A DNA stretch of 64,000 nt from Zhongshania aquimaris (GTDB lineage Bacteria; Pseudomonadota; Gammaproteobacteria; Pseudomonadales; Spongiibacteraceae), in contig NZ_JAHWDQ010000004.1 of NCBI RefSeq assembly GCF_019312595.1, forward strand, positions 186,001-250,000. The letters run 5' to 3'. Made by a program: the position numbers and the translations under genes. The stretch's first letter is position 1, and every line of letters begins with the position of its first letter. The notes beneath the pieces were generated by a model, which saw only the letters and a program-made list of their open reading frames with translations, was not told where the DNA came from and did not search any database. Below are positions 24,357 through 32,574 of this stretch, piece after piece.

Positions 24357-25778
24357 ATGACAACCACCTTAGATGAACTTAACAAAGTATTTGCATCCCA
24401 GCGCGGGCATTACTTATCAAATCAAGTACCCAGCTATAAAGAAAGAATAGCTGACTTAAAGCAGCTTAAAAGACTACTTACTGAAAATAAGGGACCTATA
24501 ACAGCCGCAATAAATCGAGACTATTTGAACCGCTCCTCGAACGAAACACTATTTGCCGAGTTGATAACTACCATCGATGGGATCAACCACGCGATTAAGC
24601 ATTTGAAGGGCTGGATGAAAAAGCAAAAGCGGCAGGTAGATCACTCCATGTTCTTTGGAGGAAAAAATACAGTAGTACCTCAGCCAATTGGCGTAGTAGG
24701 AATTATTGTTCCTTGGAATTTCCCGATATTTCTTTCATTAGGACCACTTACCAGTGCATTATCCGCGGGTAACACCGCGATGATAAAGATATCTAGCAAT
24801 TCATCAAACTTGAGCAACCTTCTCTGTAACATTAGCGGAGATTATTTCCCTGAAGATAAAGTTTACTTTGCCAAAGAATCGAGCGGTCTTGGCGCCACTT
24901 TTACACAGCTTCATTTTGACTTATTGATATTTACGGGGTCTGGAGCTACTGGACGCTCCGTTATGTCAGCCGCAGCTAAGAATTTAACACCGGTGATTTT
25001 GGAGCTTGGCGGAAAATCACCGGCCATTGTAGATCCGAATTACCCACTCGATACCGCTGTCGATAGAATCATGTATACGAAACAATTCAACGCTGGTCAG
25101 ATTTGCACTACTGTTGACTATGTATTTGTACACACTTCTCAAATAGATTTATTTATTAAGAAAGCTATCGACTGGGTTAATACTCACGTACCGGATATAG
25201 CTAGCAGTGACTACACATCGATAATCGATGATCGCTCGTTGAGAAGATTAGAACGCACTCTCCAGGACGCGACCGATAAAGGTGCATTAGTAATTAATTT
25301 GAACAAAGGGCAGTCTATCGACTATACAAACAGAAAAATGCCCTTATATATTATTACTAACACTACCAGTGAAATGACTGTCTCAAATCAGGAAACATTC
25401 GGTCCGATCCTAATGGTATTAACTTATAACAATGATCACGAAGTTATAGAGTACATTAACAGCCGAGACAAGCCGCTCGCAATATACCCATTTTCCAATA
25501 ATAAAAAATTAATTAATAACTATACTACCAATATCATATCCGGCGGAGTTACTGTAAATAACGCCCTTCTTCATGTAATACAGCATGATCTTCCGTTCGG
25601 CGGTATCGGCGCTAGCGGGATGGGACACTACCATGGGAAAGACGGATTTCAAAGTTGCTCAAAAATGCGCCCTATATTTTATCAACCAAAATTCAGTTTT
25701 GTTAACCGATTCCTATCGCCACCTTATGGGAAATTTGCGACCGAGTTTATTAACCGTCTTTTCTATCTGAAATCATAA
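24357..25778 (+). CDS. NAD(P)-dependent aldehyde dehydrogenase, class 3/coniferyl-aldehyde type
   Basis: A 473-residue aldehyde dehydrogenase. ATG 24357 is chosen over an upstream TTG at 24342, whose neighbourhood supplies the GGAA ribosome site. VPWNFPIFLSLGPL lines the cofactor site, Glu216 is in ELGGKSP, and the catalytic Cys250 is in NAGQICTT. The short length and C-terminal part (PFGGIGASGMGHYHGKDGF) are those of class 3 and coniferyl-aldehyde dehydrogenases, which act on long-chain or aromatic aldehydes. It opens the operon that continues with the molybdopterin oxidoreductase, ferredoxin, reductase and TetR. It likely oxidises aldehydes made by the carotenoid-oxygenase-like enzyme. Confidence 0.92.
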   Translation: MTTTLDELNKVFASQRGHYLSNQVPSYKERIADLKQLKRLLTENKGPITAAINRDYLNRSSNETLFAELITTIDGINHAIKHLKGWMKKQKRQVDHSMFFGGKNTVVPQPIGVVGIIVPWNFPIFLSLGPLTSALSAGNTAMIKISSNSSNLSNLLCNISGDYFPEDKVYFAKESSGLGATFTQLHFDLLIFTGSGATGRSVMSAAAKNLTPVILELGGKSPAIVDPNYPLDTAVDRIMYTKQFNAGQICTTVDYVFVHTSQIDLFIKKAIDWVNTHVPDIASSDYTSIIDDRSLRRLERTLQDATDKGALVINLNKGQSIDYTNRKMPLYIITNTTSEMTVSNQETFGPILMVLTYNNDHEVIEYINSRDKPLAIYPFSNNKKLINNYTTNIISGGVTVNNALLHVIQHDLPFGGIGASGMGHYHGKDGFQSCSKMRPIFYQPKFSFVNRFLSPPYGKFATEFINRLFYLKS

Positions 25779-25823
25779 TATATCTTATAAAAATAAGACC
25801 GGAACTAGAGTCGGAGAATTACG

Positions 25824-28004
25824 ATGGAATCATCCTCAAGTAGAAAAGTAGTCTATAGTCATTGCCATTACTGTGTAAGTTTATGTGGTACTAAGATCAC
25901 AGTCGATGGCAATAAAATTGTATCTATCGAGCCTGACCGTGAGAATCCAATGTCGTGGCGAGATTTTTGTCGCAAAGGGAAATCTGCGGACGAAATGGTA
26001 TCCCATCCTGCCAGAATACTTAAACCTATGAAAAGAGTGGGTGACAGATATGAAGAATCAACCTACGAAGAGGCTTACCTGGACATTGCCACAAAATTAA
26101 ACAAAATTATAGTGGAGCATGGTGTTGATGCTGTTGGTTCGTATTCTGGAAACCCCCTAGGTTTTGATTTTGCAGGTTCTATTTTCTTCAATGGCCTCTT
26201 AGATGCAATCGGAACCGGCAACAGATTCTGGGTTGGGTCAATCGACCAGAATAACGCCCACGTTGTGCAAGACACTATGTTTGGCTCAGAACTTCTTTCA
26301 CTCCCCGCAGATATAGACGAATGTAATTTCTTCTTACTTTTGGGAATGGACCCAGTACAAAGTAAATTTGGATGGTTAGAAGTAATACCTGACGGATGGA
26401 ACAGAGTTCTTAAAAGACAACAGCAAGGAGCACAAGTTGTCGTTGTGGACCCAAGATTTTCCGACACTGCTAAATGTGCAGACACCTATCTATCCATACT
26501 ACCGGGCCAGGACTGGGCATTTGTTCTTGGAATGCTTCACATTATCTTCACTGAAAATCTAGATCAGCCTTCAGCTACACCCTTAAGCAATATCGATCCA
26601 ATTCGTGAAATTGCACTTAACGCCAGCCTTACCGACCTATCTTCGCGCTGCGGCATTGCAGAGGAATTAATACAGGATGTCGCACGCCGCTTCGCCAAGG
26701 CAGATAGAGCGATGGCCGTAGCCCACACGGGTATTTCACATCACGCAAATGGCACGATCGGAGAATGGCTAGTGACGGTGTTGAATGCTGTCACCAATAG
26801 GCTAGATACTCCGGGCGGAAGACGTCTAGAGCGAGGATACATGGATATCGTTAAAATATTCTCTAGCTTTGCTCCCCCCAGCACCCACAGAACGAGACTG
26901 AAGAATTTACCAGCTATCGCCGGATATCACGCTCTAGCCGAACTCGCCGACGAAATTACTACGCCCGGGGAAAACCAGATTAAAGCCATGATGATCGTAT
27001 CAGGAAATCCTGTAATTTCGGGTCCTGATGGCGACAGCTTGGATGAAGCGCTGAAAGGGCTAGATTTACTTGTCGCTGTAGATATTATCCAGCGCGATAG
27101 TCATCGCCACGCGGACTGGCTAATTCCTGGCACTCACTTTCTTGAACGAGAGGGCTTGCATTGCCTAGTGTCTGGAATGATGGATAAGCCATTTGTGCAG
27201 TATGCTAATAAAGCAGTTAATCCGCCTCCCGGAGTCCAGTACGAATGGGAGTTTTTTATGAACTTGGCAATAGCAATGAAACGCCCATACCTCGGAAAAA
27301 AAGGGGTTAATTCGTTTATTAAATTCACTAAATTACTTGCAAGAATTACAGGGAAAAGTCATCTGGCATTTAACCCTCGCTGGATTGAGTGGTTACTGGT
27401 TACCACCGGAAGACGCATAAAGTATAAAGACATTCTAAAGCACCCCCACGGATGGATCTATTCCAAGAAACGATATGGCGACTTACGCACCACTTTACGA
27501 ACGAAAGATAACGCCGTTCAGGTATCCCCACCCGAATTCATTAGTGCGCTGAAAAACCTACTAATCGAGAATGAAAAAGAAGATACGGAATTTCCAATGA
27601 TTATGGTTAATAAGCGCGGGCGTGAATCAATGAACTCATGGATGAACGACCTCCCGGGAATGAACAACACGGAACGCAATAGCCCATTAGATATACACCC
27701 AGACGATGCACAAGCACTTAATTTGCATCAAGGACAAATTGTGACAATTTCTTCAAAAGTAAGCAGCATGGAGGCCCCCATAAATATCGTCGATGGCGGT
27801 CGGCGCGGCGTAATTTCAATGGCTCACGGCTGGGGTTCGTCTATCTATGACCCGGTCAAAGGAACTATATCGCAAGGTTACGGCACGAATCGTAATCGAT
27901 TAGTCGATCGGCACCAGCTAGATCAATTTTCACAAGTTCCATCGCTCAGTGGCGTACCCGTAAAAATTGAAGCCGCAGCACACTCAGCAATGGAACAAGG
28001 ATAA
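25824..28004 (+). CDS. Molybdopterin oxidoreductase with N-terminal [4Fe-4S] site
   Basis: A 726-residue bis-MGD enzyme of the DMSO-reductase superfamily with no Tat signal, hence cytoplasmic. N-terminal [4Fe-4S] ligands Cys14, Cys17, Cys21 and Cys49 (CHYCVSLC, DFCRKGK). The body binds molybdopterin (PLGFDFAGSI, LLLGMDPVQSK, VVVDPRFSDTAK), and the C-terminal domain has the HPDDAQALNLHQGQIV cofactor-binding fold. Near SIDQNNAHVVQ the usual Cys, Sec or Ser metal ligand of formate dehydrogenases and nitrate reductases is not apparent (Val by alignment), so it belongs to an atypical branch. A 7Fe ferredoxin and FAD reductase follow directly, suggesting an electron path. The reaction is unknown. 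Confidence 0.87.
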   Translation: MESSSSRKVVYSHCHYCVSLCGTKITVDGNKIVSIEPDRENPMSWRDFCRKGKSADEMVSHPARILKPMKRVGDRYEESTYEEAYLDIATKLNKIIVEHGVDAVGSYSGNPLGFDFAGSIFFNGLLDAIGTGNRFWVGSIDQNNAHVVQDTMFGSELLSLPADIDECNFFLLLGMDPVQSKFGWLEVIPDGWNRVLKRQQQGAQVVVVDPRFSDTAKCADTYLSILPGQDWAFVLGMLHIIFTENLDQPSATPLSNIDPIREIALNASLTDLSSRCGIAEELIQDVARRFAKADRAMAVAHTGISHHANGTIGEWLVTVLNAVTNRLDTPGGRRLERGYMDIVKIFSSFAPPSTHRTRLKNLPAIAGYHALAELADEITTPGENQIKAMMIVSGNPVISGPDGDSLDEALKGLDLLVAVDIIQRDSHRHADWLIPGTHFLEREGLHCLVSGMMDKPFVQYANKAVNPPPGVQYEWEFFMNLAIAMKRPYLGKKGVNSFIKFTKLLARITGKSHLAFNPRWIEWLLVTTGRRIKYKDILKHPHGWIYSKKRYGDLRTTLRTKDNAVQVSPPEFISALKNLLIENEKEDTEFPMIMVNKRGRESMNSWMNDLPGMNNTERNSPLDIHPDDAQALNLHQGQIVTISSKVSSMEAPINIVDGGRRGVISMAHGWGSSIYDPVKGTISQGYGTNRNRLVDRHQLDQFSQVPSLSGVPVKIEAAAHSAMEQG

Positions 28005-28013
28005 GGATTATCT

Positions 28014-28277
28014 ATGACCTACGTAATTGTTGGGAATTGTATTAACGATACTGCTTGCGTCGATGTATGCCCGGTGGACTGTATTCATCCAGCGCCAAAT
28101 GAAATCGGATTTAAAACAGCTGACATGCTATTTATCGATCCAAAATTTTGTATCGACTGCAATGCATGCGCAGAAGCTTGCCCCATAGATGCCGTGATGC
28201 CGGCGCACAAACTTCCCAAACATTTTCGGCACTATCAAGCAATCAATGCCGAATATTCTATTGCGAGGTTAAAATGA
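28014..28277 (+). CDS. 7Fe/8Fe ferredoxin
   Basis: An 87-residue small ferredoxin. The first cluster ligands are at Cys9, Cys15, Cys19 and Cys23; the wide CxxxxxC spacing resembles the [3Fe-4S]/[4Fe-4S] FdxA type. The second cluster ligands are Cys46, Cys49, Cys52 and Cys56 (CIDCNACAEACP). It lies nine bases after the molybdoenzyme gene, and its stop overlaps the ATG of the reductase (ATGA). It probably carries electrons between the FAD reductase and the molybdoenzyme and/or the Rieske oxygenase of the same regulon. Confidence 0.93.
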   Translation: MTYVIVGNCINDTACVDVCPVDCIHPAPNEIGFKTADMLFIDPKFCIDCNACAEACPIDAVMPAHKLPKHFRHYQAINAEYSIARLK

Positions 28278-29635
28278 GCACGAGCGAACTTAATGTTGCT
28301 ATTATAGGCAGCGGTCCCGCCGGTTTATACGCTGCAGTAGAGTTGTTAAGGCGCGAGCGAACCGCAGTAGTCCATATCTATGACAGGTTACTTACTCCAG
28401 GCGGACTAGTTCGCTTTGGCGTTTCACCAGACCATTCTCAACGACGACTAATATCCGAAGCATGTGAAAACCTGGCAATCTCATCAGGAAGGTACTTTTT
28501 CCACGGCAATCTAGAGGTTGGAAAAGACCTTACACATGAAACCCTGCAACATCACCACCACGCTATTATATATGCATGCGGTGCAGCAGAAAGCCGACAG
28601 TTGGGTATAGCTGGCGAGAAATTAAAAGGTAGCCACACCGCGAGCGAGTTCATTAGTTGGTACAACGGTCACACCGATTACTCGGATTGCGATTTTAATC
28701 TAAAAACACATAGAGCTGTCGTGATTGGAAATGGCAACGTCGCACTGGATATAGCGCGCATGATATTACTGGGTGAACAACGACTTAAAAGCACTGATAT
28801 TGCTGATCACGCTTTGAGAAGCATTTCCGATAGTACGATTAAAGAAGTAGTGATACTGGGTCGACGTGGACCAAATCAAGCTGGATTCACACTACCAGAG
28901 ATACTCGAACTTGATCAGCTAGATGATATTGATATTATTTTCGAAAATGCAGACTTCTCAAGCACATCGCATAAATTAACTTTGACACAATCTATGCGAG
29001 CTAATGCCATGCAAAACTACGCAGGAAGAGCGCAAACCGAGCGACCGAAAAAATTGATATTCCGGTTCTTAACATCACCCATTCAAATCAATGGTGTCGA
29101 TTGCGTAGATTCAATTAGTACAATGAAGAATTATATGATTGACGACGCTATTAGAGATTCGCCTGTCTCACCATCCGCCGGGTACAACATTATTAAGACA
29201 GGACTGGTGATACAGGCAGTGGGGTATAAGGGAACGCGGATCCCAGACCTACCGTATGACGAACATAAATGCCTTGTTCCAAACATTGACGGCCGCGTTA
29301 TTGACGGAAATCATCAAATATTAGAAGGGACCTATGTTGCTGGCTGGCTTAAACGAGGTTCCAATGGCGTTATCGGTAGTAATAAATTCTGCTCTGCAGA
29401 AACCATCAACAACTTACTGAAAGACTGGACTGACAATAAATTAAATCACCCACACTCAACTCAAAAGCAACTTATTTCTCATCTCCGTAAGCAAGGTCTT
29501 AAACCGACCGACTTGTCAGATTGGAGAAAAATTGATCACTTTGAGAAGCACACTGGTATTACGCAAAAAAGACCACGAGTTAAAATCACATCCAAAGAAC
29601 GGATGCTAAGTATTGCCAAACAAGATGCCGTATAA
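28274..29635 (+). CDS. Ferredoxin-NADP(+) reductase, adrenodoxin-reductase/FprA type
   Basis: A 453-residue two-dinucleotide-domain flavoenzyme. GSGPAGLYAA near residues 12-21 binds FAD; VIGNGNVALDIARM near 150 binds NADP(H); the C-terminal GWLKRGSNGVIGSNK matches the FprA/adrenodoxin reductase signature. ATG 28274 overlaps the ferredoxin stop by four bases; a frame extending upstream inside the ferredoxin gene is not the real start. It transfers electrons from NADPH to the adjacent ferredoxin. The last codons overlap the start of the following TetR gene. Confidence 0.93.
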   Translation: MSTSELNVAIIGSGPAGLYAAVELLRRERTAVVHIYDRLLTPGGLVRFGVSPDHSQRRLISEACENLAISSGRYFFHGNLEVGKDLTHETLQHHHHAIIYACGAAESRQLGIAGEKLKGSHTASEFISWYNGHTDYSDCDFNLKTHRAVVIGNGNVALDIARMILLGEQRLKSTDIADHALRSISDSTIKEVVILGRRGPNQAGFTLPEILELDQLDDIDIIFENADFSSTSHKLTLTQSMRANAMQNYAGRAQTERPKKLIFRFLTSPIQINGVDCVDSISTMKNYMIDDAIRDSPVSPSAGYNIIKTGLVIQAVGYKGTRIPDLPYDEHKCLVPNIDGRVIDGNHQILEGTYVAGWLKRGSNGVIGSNKFCSAETINNLLKDWTDNKLNHPHSTQKQLISHLRKQGLKPTDLSDWRKIDHFEKHTGITQKRPRVKITSKERMLSIAKQDAV

Positions 29636-30293
29636 AAATACTTCGCCATGTTACGAATTGGTATTAAAATTGGAAAATAAAAGTATAAAAAAATCCTCCC
29701 TAACAAAGCGGGAAAGTATTATTGAGTCAGCAGGCACTCTTTTTACACTGCACGGTTATGTCAATGTAAACATGGATCATATCGCGAAAACGGCGGGCGT
29801 ATCGAAGCAAACTGTATACAGTCACTTCAAAAGTAAACAGAATCTTTTTACGGCTGCTATAGATTGTAAATGTGATGAACTTGAACTCGCACTTGATAAA
29901 ATAAAGCCCAACTTAAGCTGTCGAGACTATTTAAGTCATGTTTGCTCACATCTTGCGACAATTCTAACAAGCACTGATTCAATTGAAATATTCAGGGTAT
30001 GTATCACTGAAGCAAAACATTCAGAGGTAGGAGAGCTATTCTGGCACGCTGGCCCCGAAAAAGTTCGCGCTCATTTAAAGAGTTACCTAGATGAACAAAA
30101 TCAGCTAGGTATTTTAAAAATTGAGAACACTGACTATGCTTGCAGCCAACTAATATCCATGATTAATGGACAAGCTCAATTTCAAGCTTTACTCAACATC
30201 CCAAACAGCCAATCAATTAATGACATACAAAATTACGCACAGAGTTGTGCTAATGTTTTTTATGCAGCATATTCTAGCGATATTTCATTTTAG
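29625..30293 (+). CDS. TetR-family regulator
   Basis: A 222-residue TetR protein beginning at ATG 29625 inside the end of the reductase gene; an upstream TTG is possible. The HTH is near residues 35-75 (ESAGTLFTLHGYVNVNMDHIAKTAGVSKQTVYSHFKSK). The C-terminal half resembles AefR-like ligand domains. It is the last gene of the operon that itself carries the TTGACA palindrome, which would give autoregulation. That makes it the better candidate for the island-wide repressor than the TetR at 20780. The right IS6-like copy starts 22 bases after its stop. Confidence 0.9.
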   Translation: MPYKNTSPCYELVLKLENKSIKKSSLTKRESIIESAGTLFTLHGYVNVNMDHIAKTAGVSKQTVYSHFKSKQNLFTAAIDCKCDELELALDKIKPNLSCRDYLSHVCSHLATILTSTDSIEIFRVCITEAKHSEVGELFWHAGPEKVRAHLKSYLDEQNQLGILKIENTDYACSQLISMINGQAQFQALLNIPNSQSINDIQNYAQSCANVFYAAYSSDISF

Positions 30294-30314
30294 CTTAGCA
30301 AGCCGAAAACCAAT

Positions 30315-31137
30315 GATTGTGTCGAAAGAATTGTATTTGTCGTCGAATATCGACTATGAGTTTTCGACTTACGCAACTAAATCGTAAAATTGTTCGGTAG
30401 GTATCAATGCACCCGCCAAATTTTTCTTCATTTGACCATTCTTCAACATAGCAACTAACTCAATTCCCGCCAAAGTGCTTTGGGCGCAGTGAAAACTTTA
30501 AAACCTCGCAATGATTGTGCTATTCGCTTTACACGTCGATGTTCGGATTGCCGCAACACCTGCTCTACAACATTGTTAAGATATTTGCATTGGCGGATTT
30601 TTACTCGTCGATGATTTTCTTGATTGTACCTATTGATTCCAGCTTTACTAGCTCCACTTTTATCTATATTGATCATGCTAGCCTGACCATTACGGCTGAT
30701 GGATTTGTTAAGAACAACATGCCGCAGCTTTGGTATCACGCTTTGCGGTGAGGAGAAAATCAACCGTATTCCCCTGCTTATCAACCGCGCGATAATAATA
30801 TTTCCACTCGCCTTTTACCTTGATATATGTTTCGTCAAGTCGCCAGCGGCTGCCTGGTCGCTTCTTCTCTTGATGAAAGGTCTTTTCCTACTTTGATGCA
30901 TAGCAAACAACCCATCGATTCAATGTACTATGGCCGACTTCAATACCACTCTCAGTCATCATCTCCTCAATGTTACGGTGACTTAGTGAATAAGCACAGC
31001 ACCATCGGAAGCATTGGAGAATAATAGGTTTAGGAGTATGCCGACCTTTGAAAGTGATCATACATGGGTCATGTGGATAGCTTAGAAATTAGATTCTAGC
31101 AAATAAGATGTAGCTTCTGTTTTGTGCGACAGAATCC
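30315..31137 (-). mobile_element. IS6-family-like insertion sequence, right copy (decayed)
   Basis: An element of about 823 bp homologous to the 13252-14073 copy over its whole length, in opposite orientation. Ends: GATTGTGTCG near 30315, corresponding to GGTTGTGTCG of the left copy, and TTGTGCGACAGAATCC finishing near 31137. The ends are slightly diverged, with one extra base in the right repeat. Its inner flank (AAACCAAT) and outer flank (GAAGAGAA) do not match each other or those of the left copy. Confidence 0.85.
30369..31061 (-). pseudogene. Broken IS6-family transposase
   Basis: Reading from ATG 31061, the frame matches the left-copy transposase (MITFKGRH, IEEMMTESG, STLNRWVV) but meets a TAG after CYASK, where the left copy has TTG. 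After that, SRWRLDETYIKVKGEWKYYYRAVD continues, then a frameshift follows DTKAAA. The third part (ISRNGQASMINIDKSG to NNVVEQ) keeps the catalytic Asp and Glu. Another shift near FKVF ruins the end. At least one stop and two frameshifts make it non-functional. Confidence 0.88.
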
Positions 31138-31188
31138 GAAGAGAAACTTCAATATTCGACGGCTAATATTATAGTTTAAAAATAACCG

Positions 31189-31956
31189 CTAAAACTGAGA
31201 CAAAGTGGCACCGCCATCAATCACGATGGTCTGGCCAGTAATATAGCTGGCCTCATTTGACAATAAAAATCTGACGGTCGACGCTATTTCGGAGGGACGC
31301 CCCATGCGATGCAAAAAAGTGCTGCCTACCAGCTTTTCCTTTAGCTCAGGAAATCGCTCAAAAGCCTGATCTGACATTGCGGTTTGAATATACCCGGGGG
31401 AGACCGCGTTTATCCGTATCGCCTTTTCTCCAAGGGTATGTGCCAATGATTTCGTTAAGGAGATAATCCCCGCTTTCGATACGCTGTAGGCAGGAGTATT
31501 ACCATTCCCAAAGTCAGTATTAATGGAGGCAATGCCTACTACAGAGGACCCGGCGTTATGGCTAAACTCTTCCATTAGAGCTTTCACAATGAAAGGGTAG
31601 GATCGCAGATTAACGGATTGAACTTTGTCCCAGTTCTCTTCAGTTAAGTCACCTAATGATTCCTCAATCGATATCCCTGCGGCATGAACTAAGCCGCCAA
31701 TAGAACCCAGCGCTCTCTTGGTGGCTTCCACCGCAGAGCCCAGTGCCGCGGTGTCCGTAGTATCCAGCGCAAGAGAAAAAGTAGCGACACCATATTCTTT
31801 TTTCAAGTCTTCAGCTGCGCTCCTGGCACCGGACTCATTTAAATCCCAGATAGCAATTGCTCGCCCTGCTTCAGCCAGAGCTTCCGCACAAGCGCGCCCA
31901 ATACCCTGTGCCGCTCCTGTTACCACGACAGGGGTGAGTGGGGATTGATACAGCAT
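31189..31956 (-). CDS. Short-chain dehydrogenase/reductase
   Basis: A 255-residue classical SDR with TGAAQGIG at 14-21, Asp38 for NAD preference, Ser144, Tyr157 and Lys161 (YSVSK), and the C-terminal TGQTIVIDGG common to FabG-like enzymes. AAGGAAG stands eight bases before the ATG. It is the first intact gene right of the IS6-like element, and its promoter carries the TCAT-N8-ATGA dyad at 32030-32045. It should oxidise or reduce an alcohol/ketone of the second catabolic region; the substrate is unknown. Confidence 0.9.
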   Translation of the reverse strand: MLYQSPLTPVVVTGAAQGIGRACAEALAEAGRAIAIWDLNESGARSAAEDLKKEYGVATFSLALDTTDTAALGSAVEATKRALGSIGGLVHAAGISIEESLGDLTEENWDKVQSVNLRSYPFIVKALMEEFSHNAGSSVVGIASINTDFGNGNTPAYSVSKAGIISLTKSLAHTLGEKAIRINAVSPGYIQTAMSDQAFERFPELKEKLVGSTFLHRMGRPSEIASTVRFLLSNEASYITGQTIVIDGGATLSQF

Positions 31957-32001
31957 GATGAGGCTTCCTTTTCGGCAATATTATTAGAGTATTAGCACTG
32001 G

Positions 32002-32045
32002 ATAATACCCGTATAGTCACCCCAAAAATTCATCTAATCGTATGA
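32002..32045 (-). promoter_or_regulatory. Dyad operator plus -10 for the SDR at 31189
   Basis: The dyad TCATCTAATCGTATGA is at 32030-32045. On the minus strand, 22 bases after it, stands TATTAT (32007-32002), a good -10. The SDR ATG is 45 bases further. Confidence 0.65.
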
Positions 32046-32409
32046 TTTTTTTTCCTGTTCGGCGGCACGCTATTAATCGTTAACATTAAAAGCCGCAGAT
32101 ATACCGTAGGCTCAATGACCGATATCAAAAAAATGGAGCAGGCTCTTGATGCTTGGCATGAATTCACTTTTTCACAAGAATCGGTGCCTATATCACGGCC
32201 GTCAAGTTCAGACCAAAACAGCTATTAGTGACCAGCTGGATGTGAGCGCGGAATAGCATAAGGATACCCAATTGAAAACCTGAACGCAGAGAATTCATCA
32301 CAGGTAGCCAATATTTAAAACCGGAGTGGCATACACACGTTAACATAACGCCATGTCAAGCACTGGCACACTAGTTCTTAATAAATAACATCTTGCTACG
32401 AGCTTCACT

Positions 32410-32453
32410 TCATTCCTTCAGATGAAGTAACAGTGAATATAGGGTAGTAAGAT
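32410..32453 (+). promoter_or_regulatory. Dyad operator plus -10-like box for the SDR-Rieske-ferredoxin operon
   Basis: TCATTCCTTCAGATGA at 32410-32425 is flanked by CTT/AAG, extending the symmetry. TAAGAT (32448-32453) follows 22 bases later, and GATAAT (32451-32456) overlaps it. The operon start is at 32575. Confidence 0.6.
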
Positions 32454-32574
32454 AATACACAATAATGAACTATTAAGAATGAGCTCTAAAAATATAATGA
32501 ATGGCGAAACACCCGCTGCTTATATATTTGAGTGATATTAATTTTCATCACTTGGAAATAAAGGGAAAAATCTC

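Larger units (their letters stand above)
31957..32574. other. 618-bp divergent regulatory interval
   Basis: No supportable gene between the divergent SDRs. It contains two copies of the 16-bp dyad (32030-32045 and 32410-32425), one for each direction. The middle (32080-32340) has short frames without motifs and may be decayed sequence. Confidence 0.5.

Noticed and set aside
31957-32574. Small frame beginning MTDIKKMEQALDAWHEF in the divergent interval
   Set aside because: It ends after about 38 codons, has no homology I recognise and no supporting signals.
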